A DNA stretch of 56,619 bases from an unicellular cyanobacterium SU3 (lineage in GTDB: Bacteria > Cyanobacteriota > Cyanobacteriia > Cyanobacteriales > Microcystaceae). The stretch lies in assembly GCA_002172675.1 (NCBI GenBank), contig NETF01000168.1, positions 1-56,619 of the forward strand, given 5' to 3'. Both the position numbers and the translations under genes were made by a program. Positions 45,086-52,873 of this stretch are shown here, piece after piece. The notes beneath the pieces are model-generated. The model did not search any database, was not told the origin of the DNA, and saw nothing but the letters and a program-made list of their open reading frames with translations. The stretch's first letter is position 1. Every line of letters starts with the position of its first letter.

Positions 45086-45556
45086 CTAGTAACGATAATG
45101 AGCAAAGGCTTTGTTGGCATCTGCCATACGGTGGGTTTCATCCCGTTTTTTCATGGCTGCTCCTGTTTCGTTAGCTGCGTCCATGATTTCGTTGGCAAGC
45201 TTACTGGCCATGCTGCGTCCACCTCTAATGCGAGAATAGCGAATTAACCAACGTAGGGCTAAGGTTGTGCCTCTAGCAGGACGCACTTCCATGGGAACTT
45301 GATAGGTGGCTCCCCCGACTCTTCTTGCTTTAACCTCCACTAATGGAGTCAAGTTTTTCATGGCTCTTTCAAAGACTTCTATAGGTTCTTCCCCAGTCCG
45401 TTCTTTGATCATGTTCATGGCATCATAAACAATGCCGGCTGCTACGGATTTTTTACCGCTTTTCATGACCCGACGAATGGTCATATTTAATAAACAACTA
45501 TTATAAATGGGGTCGGGGGGAACGGGTTTTCTTTTGATATTTCCTCGGCGAGACAT
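45086..45556 (-). CDS. rpsG: 30S ribosomal protein S7
   Basis: A 156-residue S7, starting [20 protein letters not shown]. It contains [20 protein letters not shown] and [19 protein letters not shown], and ends [13 protein letters not shown]. It binds the 3' major domain of 16S rRNA and starts assembly of the small-subunit head. It lies between rpsL and fusA as usual. Confidence 0.98.
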   Translation of the reverse strand: MSRRGNIKRKPVPPDPIYNSCLLNMTIRRVMKSGKKSVAAGIVYDAMNMIKERTGEEPIEVFERAMKNLTPLVEVKARRVGGATYQVPMEVRPARGTTLALRWLIRYSRIRGGRSMASKLANEIMDAANETGAAMKKRDETHRMADANKAFAHYRY

Positions 45557-45690
45557 AGTGACTGTTTCCTTTGTACTAAGTTGACATTACAGACTTTACT
45601 ATTTTGTTTATCAAACGACCACATTCGGGCTGTTTGTAATTTTCAAGGTTCAGAATAATCCCTAAATATTGCTTATTTCAAGTTTTGATC

Positions 45691-46065
45691 TTACTCTTTT
45701 GGTTTTTTGGTTCCGTATTTAGAACGACCTTGCTTGCGATCTTTTACCCCTTGAGCATCTAGGGTTCCCCGAATGATATGATAACGTACTCCAGGTAAAT
45801 CTTTTACCCTTCCTCCGCGAATTAATACGACAGAGTGTTCTTGCAAGTTATGACCAATTCCAGGAATATAAGCGGTGACTTCAAATCCTGATGTTAAACG
45901 GACCCTGGCCACTTTTCTTAAGGCTGAGTTGGGTTTTTTGGGGGTGGTGGTATATACTCTAGTGCATACACCGCGACGTTGGGGACACTGCTTGAGAGCA
46001 GGGGATTTTGTTTTCTTTTTGGCTTTGGAGCGTTCACTCCGAATTAATTGTTGAATGGTTGGCAT
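45691..46065 (-). CDS. rpsL: 30S ribosomal protein S12
   Basis: A 124-residue S12: [40 protein letters not shown] with the decoding-site Lys, and [18 protein letters not shown] with the second conserved Lys. Both lysines at which streptomycin-resistance changes arise are the wild-type residue. It is the first gene of the str operon, 55 bases downstream of the predicted transcription start. Confidence 0.98.
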   Translation of the reverse strand: MPTIQQLIRSERSKAKKKTKSPALKQCPQRRGVCTRVYTTTPKKPNSALRKVARVRLTSGFEVTAYIPGIGHNLQEHSVVLIRGGRVKDLPGVRYHIIRGTLDAQGVKDRKQGRSKYGTKKPKE

Positions 46066-46126
46066 AATTTCACATATAACAAGACCGTCAGACGTTTCGA
46101 TTTAATAAAATCGCTGACAAATTCTC

Positions 46127-46156
46127 ATCATACCAATATATACTATGCTGTGTCAA
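46127..46156 (-). promoter_or_regulatory. Promoter of the rpsL-rpsG-fusA-tuf-rpsJ operon
   Basis: On the reverse strand TTGACA (46156-46151) is followed after 18 bases by TATGAT (46132-46127), a near-consensus group 1 sigma promoter. It lies 62 bases upstream of the rpsL start. The leader contains a short palindrome CGATTT-TATT-AAATCG (46098-46113). Confidence 0.75.
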
Positions 46157-46174
46157 TATGATTAACTACAGGCT

Positions 46175-46507
46175 TTAAGTTTCCTTCATAGTAAAGGATA
46201 AACCACAACGACAGGAGGTAGTAATTAAGGCGTTATGAAAGCGAAACCCTCCCCCCATTAAGTCTTCTGCATAGTCTATACGTAAGTCTGATAAATAGTT
46301 TAAACTTTGTTCATCGATGAGTAGGGAAATCTCTTCTATAGTGTGAAGGCGATCGCTATTTTCTTTGGTTTCACATAAGTCAAAGGTATAATACAGTCCA
46401 TCACAACCTCCTGGTTTAACTGCTAAACGAAAGTAACTCTCAGGTTGTTGACGACTATGTTGCATTCGTTTTATTTCTTTGATGGCTGCGGATGTCAGTT
46501 CGATCAT
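46175..46507 (-). CDS. A-type iron-sulfur carrier protein (HesB/IscA/SufA family)
   Basis: A 110-residue A-type carrier. Three conserved cysteines are present, one in KPGGCDGLYYTFDL and two in the C-terminal SCRCGLSF. The protein holds or passes Fe-S clusters to apoproteins in the cytoplasm. The ATG at 46507 is chosen because the protein then starts MIELTSAAIKEIKRM as in relatives; a TTG start 24 bases earlier is less likely. It lies just upstream of the str promoter on the same strand and is probably transcribed separately. Which subgroup (IscA or SufA) is not clear. Confidence 0.92.
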   Translation of the reverse strand: MIELTSAAIKEIKRMQHSRQQPESYFRLAVKPGGCDGLYYTFDLCETKENSDRLHTIEEISLLIDEQSLNYLSDLRIDYAEDLMGGGFRFHNALITTSCRCGLSFTMKET

Positions 46508-46542
46508 AGTTTGGGTATCATAACCTATCAAATATTAATTGT

Positions 46543-46896
46543 ATGATGAGTTGGTCAGTTTTATTTCATGATGAGTTTGCCATAGAATTTCTTAACTTTC
46601 CGAAAAGTGTACAAAAACGAATGTTAGCTAAACTAAAGGTATTAGAACAATTTGGGGCAGAATTGGGTAGACCTCATGTAGATACACTAAAAGGTTCTAA
46701 ATATAAAAACATGAAAGAACTTAGGTTTGAGGTTAATAATGGTGTTTGGAGAATTGCCTTTATTTTTGACCCGCAAAGAAATGCTATTTTATTAGTGGGA
46801 GGTGATAAATCGGGAATTAAAGAGAAACGCTTTTACAAAACACTCATTGATAAAGCTGATTCTAGATATCAACAACATTTAGATAATATCTTATAA
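46543..46896 (+). CDS. HigB-like (RelE superfamily, Gp49-type) toxin
   Basis: A 117-residue basic protein of the phage Gp49-like/HigB group: VLFHDEFAIEFLNFPKSVQK, LGRPHVDTLKGSKYKNMKEL, VNNGVWRIAFIFDPQRNAILL and GGDKSGIKEKRFYKTLI. Relatives cut mRNA at the ribosome. The antitoxin gene follows after 14 bases; toxin first is the usual order for HigBA. The length is complete and the conserved basic and aromatic residues are present, so the toxin looks functional. Confidence 0.9.
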   Translation: MMSWSVLFHDEFAIEFLNFPKSVQKRMLAKLKVLEQFGAELGRPHVDTLKGSKYKNMKELRFEVNNGVWRIAFIFDPQRNAILLVGGDKSGIKEKRFYKTLIDKADSRYQQHLDNIL

Positions 46897-46910
46897 AAGG
46901 AAGGCAAAAA

Positions 46911-47234
46911 ATGACTAAAACTTTAGCAGAAATGATGGCAAGTTTTACTCTGCAAGAACAAGCTAAAATTCAAGAAGAAACTGATAAATTAATTGCAGAA
47001 GAAATGATTTTGAGAGAATTAAGAAAAGCTTATCATTTAACTCAGGCAGAAGTAGCTAAAAATTTAGTTTTAGAAGAAAATAGTATATCTAAAGTAGAAA
47101 AAGAAACTGATTTATTACTTTCCACTCTAGCCAACTATATTGAACGCTTAGGAGGAAAATTAAAATTAGTAGCAGAATTTCCAGAAAAGCAAACTGTCAT
47201 AATTCAAAGTTTGAGGGATTTAAACAATGATTAG
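46911..47234 (+). CDS. HigA-like antitoxin with XRE-type helix-turn-helix
   Basis: A 107-residue protein paired with the HigB-like toxin. The C-terminal half is a helix-turn-helix DNA-binding domain (LRKAYHLTQAEVAKNLVLEE then NSISKVEKETDLLLSTLANY). It would bind the toxin and repress the operon. AAAGGAAGGCAAAA before the ATG is a good ribosome-binding site. Its last codons overlap, on the other strand, the end of a decayed toxin stub (47197-47346). Confidence 0.92.
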   Translation: MTKTLAEMMASFTLQEQAKIQEETDKLIAEEMILRELRKAYHLTQAEVAKNLVLEENSISKVEKETDLLLSTLANYIERLGGKLKLVAEFPEKQTVIIQSLRDLNND

Positions 47235-47346
47235 TTATTAAGTAATAAATAAAAGAAGCATAACTTAAGAGTGGTAAAAACGTTGGTTTTTTCCGAATTA
47301 TTCGTTTAAAAGCTCGTAATGATTGAGGTGTCCAAGCAATTTTCAT
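47197..47346 (-). pseudogene. RelE/ParE-type toxin stub
   Basis: The reverse strand reads MKIAWTPQSLRAFKRIIRKK and then leaves the family after about 28 residues, ending at a stop at 47197. The opening is the standard first strand and helix of RelE/ParE toxins; the beta-sheet and catalytic residues are missing. Its ATG overlaps the stop of the antitoxin gene at 47343-47561 as ATGA, the coupled order typical of such modules. Confidence 0.75.
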
Positions 47347-47561
47347 GGTTGATCGAGTTCGTTTAAAAATTCATCAACTGAACCAAATTTTACTTTTCCT
47401 TCGGTCACTTCTTGACGAATTTCTTTTATTTCTTGTGATAAGATAGTTCGACGTTGTTGATGTAATCGTTTTTGGATGGTATCGATTAACATCTGTTGTT
47501 CTTCTAAGGATAGTTTTTCCACTGTTTCAATCGCTTGCTGAAAAGTTGAAGTTTTTACCAT
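47343..47561 (-). CDS. Orphan antitoxin of a RelE/ParE-type module
   Basis: A 72-residue Gln/Glu/Lys-rich helical protein: TFQQAIETVEKLSLEEQQML then IDTIQKRLHQQRRTILSQEI. This is the cyanobacterial small-antitoxin pattern (an EKLSLEEQQMLIDTIQKRL helix) found before RelE/ParE toxins. It overlaps by four bases the start of a toxin gene that survives only as a stub. The antitoxin frame is intact, so it may still neutralise related toxins from elsewhere, which is inference. Confidence 0.75.
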   Translation of the reverse strand: MVKTSTFQQAIETVEKLSLEEQQMLIDTIQKRLHQQRRTILSQEIKEIRQEVTEGKVKFGSVDEFLNELDQP

Positions 47562-47636
47562 AGTTTATTTAATCATTTAATTGTCTTCTATTTTATCCTA
47601 TCAATCATTCAAACATATCAAACAAAGATAAAATGA

Positions 47637-47667
47637 TTGGGTTTCATTGTTTAAACCAACCTACAAG
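47637..47667. repeat. Short inverted-repeat remnant, TTGGGTTT/AAACCAACCTACA type
   Basis: TTGGGTTT (47637-47644) pairs with AAACCAA (47653-47659), followed by CCTACAAG. It resembles one end of the TGTAGGTTGGGC element family represented at 4864-4930. Confidence 0.5.
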
Positions 47668-47704
47668 ATATGCTACAACAAGGGCGATCTCACAAACGGA
47701 TCAG

Positions 47705-48268
47705 CTATAACACTGATGTGTTTGGATTTTCGCCGTGTTCAAAGTGAGCCGATCTTGCTGTATATATAGCCTCAACATATTTGCGGCCAAAGGATTTTCT
47801 TGCAGAACGGTCATCAACATCAAGCATAAATCTACCATTACTATCCATAACTAAATAACGGAACCAATATTCATCAGCTATCCGAATGTAAGGTGTATAA
47901 TCTTGGAAAAGAGCGGCACAAAATGAATTATCATTGTGATCTGGAAATATAAGGTTGTAAGCTCGATATTCAGGAGTTCCTGGAAGAATTAACAATGGGA
48001 CATCAGATTCTCTACAAAACTTGCGTAATGTTATTATTTTTTCATCTCCCAAGTCGTCAAATTCATAATGTTTAACCTCTGCATAAAAAATTGAGTCATC
48101 AGGAAGCAAAAGTTTAAAATCTGGAAGATAACCTTCATTGCTACTTAATAAATATCCTTCCTCTTCATATTGCCATCGATATCCAATCACATCGAAAAAC
48201 ACAGCCCACCTTGCTTCAGTTCGGCTGCGAAAGAATATATTTTTGTATTTTGTCTGTTTTGGCCTCAT
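47705..48268 (-). CDS. Nuclease-fold protein of unknown function (PD-(D/E)XK pattern)
   Basis: A 187-residue soluble protein that I cannot assign to a named family. Its first 70 residues carry a restriction-endonuclease-fold pattern: E18 in FFRSRTEARWAVFFDVIGY, then PDF with D50, then E64-V-K66 in AEVKHYE. That order also occurs in Vsr-like and T7 endonuclease I-like proteins. The C-terminal half (100-187) has no recognised motif. It stands alone, reverse strand, in a stretch with two toxin-antitoxin modules, suggesting accessory or phage-derived origin. Confidence 0.6.
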   Translation of the reverse strand: MRPKQTKYKNIFFRSRTEARWAVFFDVIGYRWQYEEEGYLLSSNEGYLPDFKLLLPDDSIFYAEVKHYEFDDLGDEKIITLRKFCRESDVPLLILPGTPEYRAYNLIFPDHNDNSFCAALFQDYTPYIRIADEYWFRYLVMDSNGRFMLDVDDRSARKSFGRKYVEAIYTARSAHFEHGENPNTSVL

Positions 48269-48327
48269 AGTATTAGCTTTACTCTCTAATTGAAATAAAA
48301 AGTTCAGAATAAATTATCACAAGACAT

Positions 48328-48366
48328 AAAAAATCTGTCTAATTCATTCTAATCAATCAGACAGAT
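48328..48366 (-). terminator. Rho-independent terminator of the cupin gene
   Basis: On the reverse strand ATCTGTCT (48366-48359) pairs with AGACAGAT (48340-48333), extendable through GATT/AATT. A T tract (48333-48328) follows, 42 bases after the stop of the gene at 48408. Confidence 0.75.
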
Positions 48367-48407
48367 AATTTTAGGATTGAGTTATGACTAATGACAGCAA
48401 AATTTAA

Positions 48408-48824
48408 TTATTTATGACGGGAATAATCATCCTGGAAGCGAATAATATCATCTTCCCCTAAATATTCGCCATTTTGAACTTCAATAAGGATTAATTTAAT
48501 CACCCCTGGATTTTCCAGACGATGGGAAGTACACTGAGGAACATAAGTAGATTGATTCGCTCCTAAAATCTTCTCTTTGTCCCCACAAGTTACTTTAGCG
48601 GTTCCAGAAACAACGATCCAGTGTTCGCTGCGGTGGTGGTGCATTTGTAAACTAAGACGATGACCGGGATTAACCTCAATCCGTTTGATCTTATAACCAG
48701 GTCCTTCTTCTAAAGTAGTAAAGGAACCCCAAGGACGCATTTCGGTAGCTGCAACACCTGTATGAGCAATAGAAAAAGGGATAGCAGCAACGTCACTTTT
48801 TTTATTTTCTTTAGCTTGAACCAT
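48408..48824 (-). CDS. Cupin protein, mannose-6-phosphate isomerase type II-like
   Basis: A 138-residue single cupin domain like the C-terminal half of ManC/AlgA phosphomannose isomerases. It has RPWGSFTTLEEGPGYKIKRI, PGHRLSLQMHHHRSEHWIVV with the metal-binding histidines, SGTAKVTCG, and TSHRLENPG with another His. The GTP-mannose transferase half is absent, so it is a stand-alone isomerase or sugar-binding domain. The ATG at 48824 is chosen because GAGG lies 9 bases upstream; the longer frame adds a hydrophobic 21-residue piece with no family match. It may provide GDP-mannose precursors for glycans, which is inference. Confidence 0.88.
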   Translation of the reverse strand: MVQAKENKKSDVAAIPFSIAHTGVAATEMRPWGSFTTLEEGPGYKIKRIEVNPGHRLSLQMHHHRSEHWIVVSGTAKVTCGDKEKILGANQSTYVPQCTSHRLENPGVIKLILIEVQNGEYLGEDDIIRFQDDYSRHK

Positions 48825-48957
48825 AATATTATTCCTCGTAACTATACAAAAGCTAAATTTAAAAAGACTAAACCAACTGTGCAACAAGATAACACAAATT
48901 ATTAAAAATGGCTGTGATCTGAGGAAATTTAGATTACCTTAAACACTTAAGCAAATA

Positions 48958-50166
48958 TTACAACAGAAGTCCAGCAATACAAGCGGTCGTGAAACAAGCT
49001 AGTGATCCAGCTATCATCGTTCTTAGGCCTAATTTAGCCAAGTCTTGTTGACGGTTAGGAGCGATCGCACTAATTCCTCCAATTTGAATGCCAATGGTTC
49101 CTAAGTTAGAAAACCCACATAAAGCGTAGGTTGCGATAATTTGACTACGGGGGGAAATGGTTTCATTGTCAATGAAGGTTTTGAGATCAAGATAAGCAAT
49201 AAATTCATTTAAGATTGTTTTTTTACCTAACAAAATTCCCACTTGTAAGCAATCTTCCCAAGGAACTCCCATTAACCAAGCAACGGGAGCAAGTAAATAG
49301 GAAAAAATCAATTCTAGGGATAGATTAGATAGTCCTAATGGTTGCCCAATGGCTCCTAAAATACCATTTACTAAGGCAACTAATGCCAAAATAGCGATTA
49401 GCATTGCTCCTACATTTAAAGCTAATTTTAGACCTTCTAAGGCTCCACTGGTTGCTGCATCAAGGGCGTTAATATAAGGGCTTTTTATATTAATATTTAC
49501 CTCTGTTTTACTGGCAGATTTATCGGTTTCTGGATACATAATTTTGGAGATAGCTAAGGAAGCTGGCGCAGACATAACTGAGGCAGAAATTAAATGAGTT
49601 GGCGAGATTCCCATAGCAATATAAGCAGCCATTACACCTCCTGCAATAGTAGCAAATCCGCCAGTCATAATCGCGTGTAATTCTGATAAAGTTAGGAATT
49701 TTATATAAGGTTTAATCATTAAAGGTGATTCAGTACATCCCACGAAAATATTAGAAGCACAACTTAAGGTTTCTGGTCCTGATGTTTTCATGGTACGCAT
49801 CATTATGCGACTGATAATAGTAACGATATAAGGTAAGATTTTGTAATGGTAAAGAATAGCTATAAAAGAAGCAAAAAAGATGATAGTTGGTAATAGTTTA
49901 AAAGCAATAAAATGCTCTTCAAAAGAGTCTCCAAATACAAATTTTGCACCTACATCTGAGTAATTTAAGAATGTTTTAACTACATTTCCTAACCATTCAA
50001 AAATCGTTAAACCTATAGAAGTTTTTAAAATAAAAATAGCGAGGATAAATTGTAAACTGAATCCCCAAGTCACCGTCCTCCAGCGAATAGCTAAACGTTC
50101 ATAAGATATCAAATAAGCGAAGCCCAGAAAAATAATTAAACCCAATAAAGAGATGAAATGCTCCAT
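48958..50166 (-). CDS. Concentrative nucleoside transporter (CNT/NupC family)
   Basis: A 402-residue membrane protein with about ten membrane segments and the CNT domains in order. The N-terminal helices are followed by the core with GCTESPLMIKPYIKFLTLSE (near 145), GGFATIAGGVMAAYIAMG, and the C-terminal gate-type domain with ALCGFSNLGTIGIQIGGIS (near 350). It imports nucleosides with a sodium or proton gradient. It may be co-transcribed with the DUF952 and MscS genes upstream (32-base and overlapping junctions). Confidence 0.93.
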   Translation of the reverse strand: MEHFISLLGLIIFLGFAYLISYERLAIRWRTVTWGFSLQFILAIFILKTSIGLTIFEWLGNVVKTFLNYSDVGAKFVFGDSFEEHFIAFKLLPTIIFFASFIAILYHYKILPYIVTIISRIMMRTMKTSGPETLSCASNIFVGCTESPLMIKPYIKFLTLSELHAIMTGGFATIAGGVMAAYIAMGISPTHLISASVMSAPASLAISKIMYPETDKSASKTEVNINIKSPYINALDAATSGALEGLKLALNVGAMLIAILALVALVNGILGAIGQPLGLSNLSLELIFSYLLAPVAWLMGVPWEDCLQVGILLGKKTILNEFIAYLDLKTFIDNETISPRSQIIATYALCGFSNLGTIGIQIGGISAIAPNRQQDLAKLGLRTMIAGSLACFTTACIAGLLL

Positions 50167-50198
50167 AGTTTTTGTAAGAATAGAATTTTACTTAATTT

Positions 50199-50573
50199 TT
50201 AAAAAATAGATTCAAATAAACCTCGGTTATTCTTACATAAATAAATTATTTTTTCAACAGCGTCTAAATTAATTACCCCATAGATATGAGGAAATTTTTC
50301 AGTATTATCAATGTTATGGTCAATATTAGAATTAGGGGGTACAGGAGATTCCCATTTTATTTCGGACAACAATTTTTCTGGATTAATTACAAGAACAACT
50401 AATTTCTCATAGTTTGAATAAAAGGTATTAGCAATGATCATAATTTGGGCTTGAGTTGAACAATGAATAAATCCTTCTGTCTCTAAATAATCAGATTTAT
50501 ATTCATTATTTAATTTAGCTTTTTCCCAAGTTTCAATAGTTGTAATATGAAAGATCATAATTTTTTTAATCAT
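50199..50573 (-). CDS. DUF952 family protein
   Basis: A 124-residue protein of the DUF952 family. It has the signature IFHITTIETWEKAKLNNEYK, the YLETEGFIHCSTQAQ segment (conserved GFIHCS) and the PHIYGVINLDAV block. Members are small cytoplasmic proteins with an ADP-ribosyltransferase-like fold and no assigned reaction. Its start ATG overlaps the stop of the upstream MscS gene by four bases (ATGA), so it is translationally coupled to it. Confidence 0.9.
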   Translation of the reverse strand: MIKKIMIFHITTIETWEKAKLNNEYKSDYLETEGFIHCSTQAQIMIIANTFYSNYEKLVVLVINPEKLLSEIKWESPVPPNSNIDHNIDNTEKFPHIYGVINLDAVEKIIYLCKNNRGLFESIF

Positions 50574-52618
50574 TGATTTTCAGTTGATAAAGAAGCTTGG
50601 TATCTCACTTCTTGGTGAGGAATTCCAATGGGTATTCCTGCTTTTTCAAAGGCTTCTTTTATCCTTAATCGATACTCTCTTCCTACAGCCCATTGTTGCA
50701 TAGCTTGGGTTTTAATCCATACTTGAATTAAGATACCGTGATGGGAAATATTATCAACCCCTAAAATAGCGGCAGGTTCAACAATTTTATCTTTCCAAGT
50801 GGGATCATTTTGCATTTCTTCACTGACTTCACTAATAACATTTAATGCTTTTCTTACATCAGCATCATAAGCAATTTCTATTTTAAATTCCACCCGCGAC
50901 CAATCTTTTGTCAAATTTTCGACAATAGAAATTTTGCTATTAGGAATGGTAACTAAACGGCCTTCTGCTCCTCTAATTTGTGTGATATAAATATTCATGT
51001 TTTCTACAAAACCGCCAATCGTTCCTACCTGAATAATATCACCGATCGCATAACGATCTGTCCATAAAATTAAGATACCATTTAACATATCTTCTACGAC
51101 ATTTCTGGATAAAAAGGCAACGACAAAAGCCACACCACCAACACTGGCTAATACCGTTAAATCAATGCCTAATAACATAACCGTTACAGTTATACCAATG
51201 GAAATACATAGGAAAGTTGTGCCACTTTTTAAGGCATTAGAATAGGTACTAACCCTTAAAGTATAACGATTGGAATTAGGGTTAACTGACTGTGCATTTT
51301 TAGCCCATCTATTCAGATAATAGTCAATTAATAAGTTACTCAGTTTGTTAGCAATACCAACAGACATCCAAACTAATGGAATCGTTAAAGATTGTCCCAA
51401 GAAAAAGTAACTATAACGACGAGTTTCTGGAAAAATTAATACAATTAAACCTCCTGCTAGTAAAATTAAAAATATTTGTATCCAAAACAATAATCCTAAA
51501 AGTAATTGAGCAATATTTTGCTGACGTTTGATAATTCCTTGCTGTTTGAGGTATAAATGGGAAAAATTTTGACTTATATTCTGAACAGTATTGTTAACAA
51601 CGTTTTTCGCTTTAAAAATAACTTTTTCAGGATTATTGATAGCCTTTTTAACGAGAGATAATATTCTGGGTTTATCTTCTTTTTCTCTGGATTCGGTTTT
51701 TTGGTCATTGGGAGGATTTGTTTCTAAATTATCCGATAGGGAAACTTCTTCGGTTGTTAATCCTTCTGCATCGACGGCTAAAGATTTTTCTAATTCTCGT
51801 AATTGACGACTAAGACGACGATTCCAAATTTTAATGATGTATCTAATCACCCATAAGATGATAATTGGAATAGAGATAAAAATAACCATTAAAACGGCCA
51901 TTAAAAACCTAGCAAATGGATAATATTGGTCGATTTCATAAGCCCAAAGTGCTTCATTCAGACTTTCGACCATTAAAAAACGCCATTCTTTAGCAATATC
52001 TTCGATAGATTGTCCGTAATGAAGACTATCAGCTTCGTTAACCGTAACAATAGTTTGTGCTGATAACCCTAAATCAAGTTGCTCTGGTACATAAACAACT
52101 GTTTGATTATTCCTAATTCCAATTTCAATTTTTGGTGTAACAGGATGTTTTTCTAAATTATCCCTATCAAAAAATAAGTCTTTCCAGTTGCCAAAATCAC
52201 TAATTGTTGCGTTAACTTGATCTTTTTGTAACTCTGATTCTGCTCGACGAACCCGCTCATAAATTGAATCATAAATTGTCTGAACTTCTTTTGCTCTTTC
52301 TTCTACAACAAACGCACTATTACTAGGATTTTCGAGGGTGGTAGGATTAACTGCCACTTTAAATGTTTTATCTAAACCACCCAACAAATGAACATAACTA
52401 CACCACAATCTTCCGCAGGGTTCTGCTTTGTTGGGGTCCCACCAAGGTGTTTGGGTTCTTACTGGTGTATCTCCCGATGAAGTAGGCCAGGGAACCTGTC
52501 CTACTACTATAGGAGTCCAAGTAATTGTTAACATAAGAGTAGTAAATCCTAGAATGACAGCTTGTATCACTCTTGATTTAAGGATAGTTAAGCAACCTGA
52601 AAAAATATAAGCACTCAT
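50570..52618 (-). CDS. MscS family mechanosensitive channel
   Basis: A 682-residue protein from the ATG at 52618. It has a signal-like helix (about 18-38) and a periplasmic domain with a Trp/Pro/Cys-rich start. A helix follows near 236-262, then a charged linker and helices near 380-470. The MscS pore and beta domain come last (SVGGVAFVVAFLSRNVVEDM, then YAIGDIIQVGTIGGFVENM and RLVTIPNSKI). The channel would release solutes on hypo-osmotic shock. A TTG start 93 bases upstream is open but adds non-conserved residues. Large periplasmic domains of this kind occur in several cyanobacterial MscS homologues. Confidence 0.9.
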   Translation of the reverse strand: MSAYIFSGCLTILKSRVIQAVILGFTTLMLTITWTPIVVGQVPWPTSSGDTPVRTQTPWWDPNKAEPCGRLWCSYVHLLGGLDKTFKVAVNPTTLENPSNSAFVVEERAKEVQTIYDSIYERVRRAESELQKDQVNATISDFGNWKDLFFDRDNLEKHPVTPKIEIGIRNNQTVVYVPEQLDLGLSAQTIVTVNEADSLHYGQSIEDIAKEWRFLMVESLNEALWAYEIDQYYPFARFLMAVLMVIFISIPIIILWVIRYIIKIWNRRLSRQLRELEKSLAVDAEGLTTEEVSLSDNLETNPPNDQKTESREKEDKPRILSLVKKAINNPEKVIFKAKNVVNNTVQNISQNFSHLYLKQQGIIKRQQNIAQLLLGLLFWIQIFLILLAGGLIVLIFPETRRYSYFFLGQSLTIPLVWMSVGIANKLSNLLIDYYLNRWAKNAQSVNPNSNRYTLRVSTYSNALKSGTTFLCISIGITVTVMLLGIDLTVLASVGGVAFVVAFLSRNVVEDMLNGILILWTDRYAIGDIIQVGTIGGFVENMNIYITQIRGAEGRLVTIPNSKISIVENLTKDWSRVEFKIEIAYDADVRKALNVISEVSEEMQNDPTWKDKIVEPAAILGVDNISHHGILIQVWIKTQAMQQWAVGREYRLRIKEAFEKAGIPIGIPHQEVRYQASLSTENQ

Positions 52619-52873
52619 AGAAAAAAATAAGTAATTATAATAGATCTTACTGAATCTTGATAGTCCTATTCGATTATAAACTTTCAGGTTTAGTTTAAGG
52701 GTTAATTGCAAGTTACTGGCAATATTCTATTGTTGTTTAGGAGTTTGTTATGGTATCATGACAAATAGATAAATATAGGTCAACAAAAGTAGTAAATTTG
52801 TTTTAATTAATTATCATAATCAATCTCTTTAATCCCTTTAATTGTTCTTGGTAATTGGATTCTTATTATTGTA

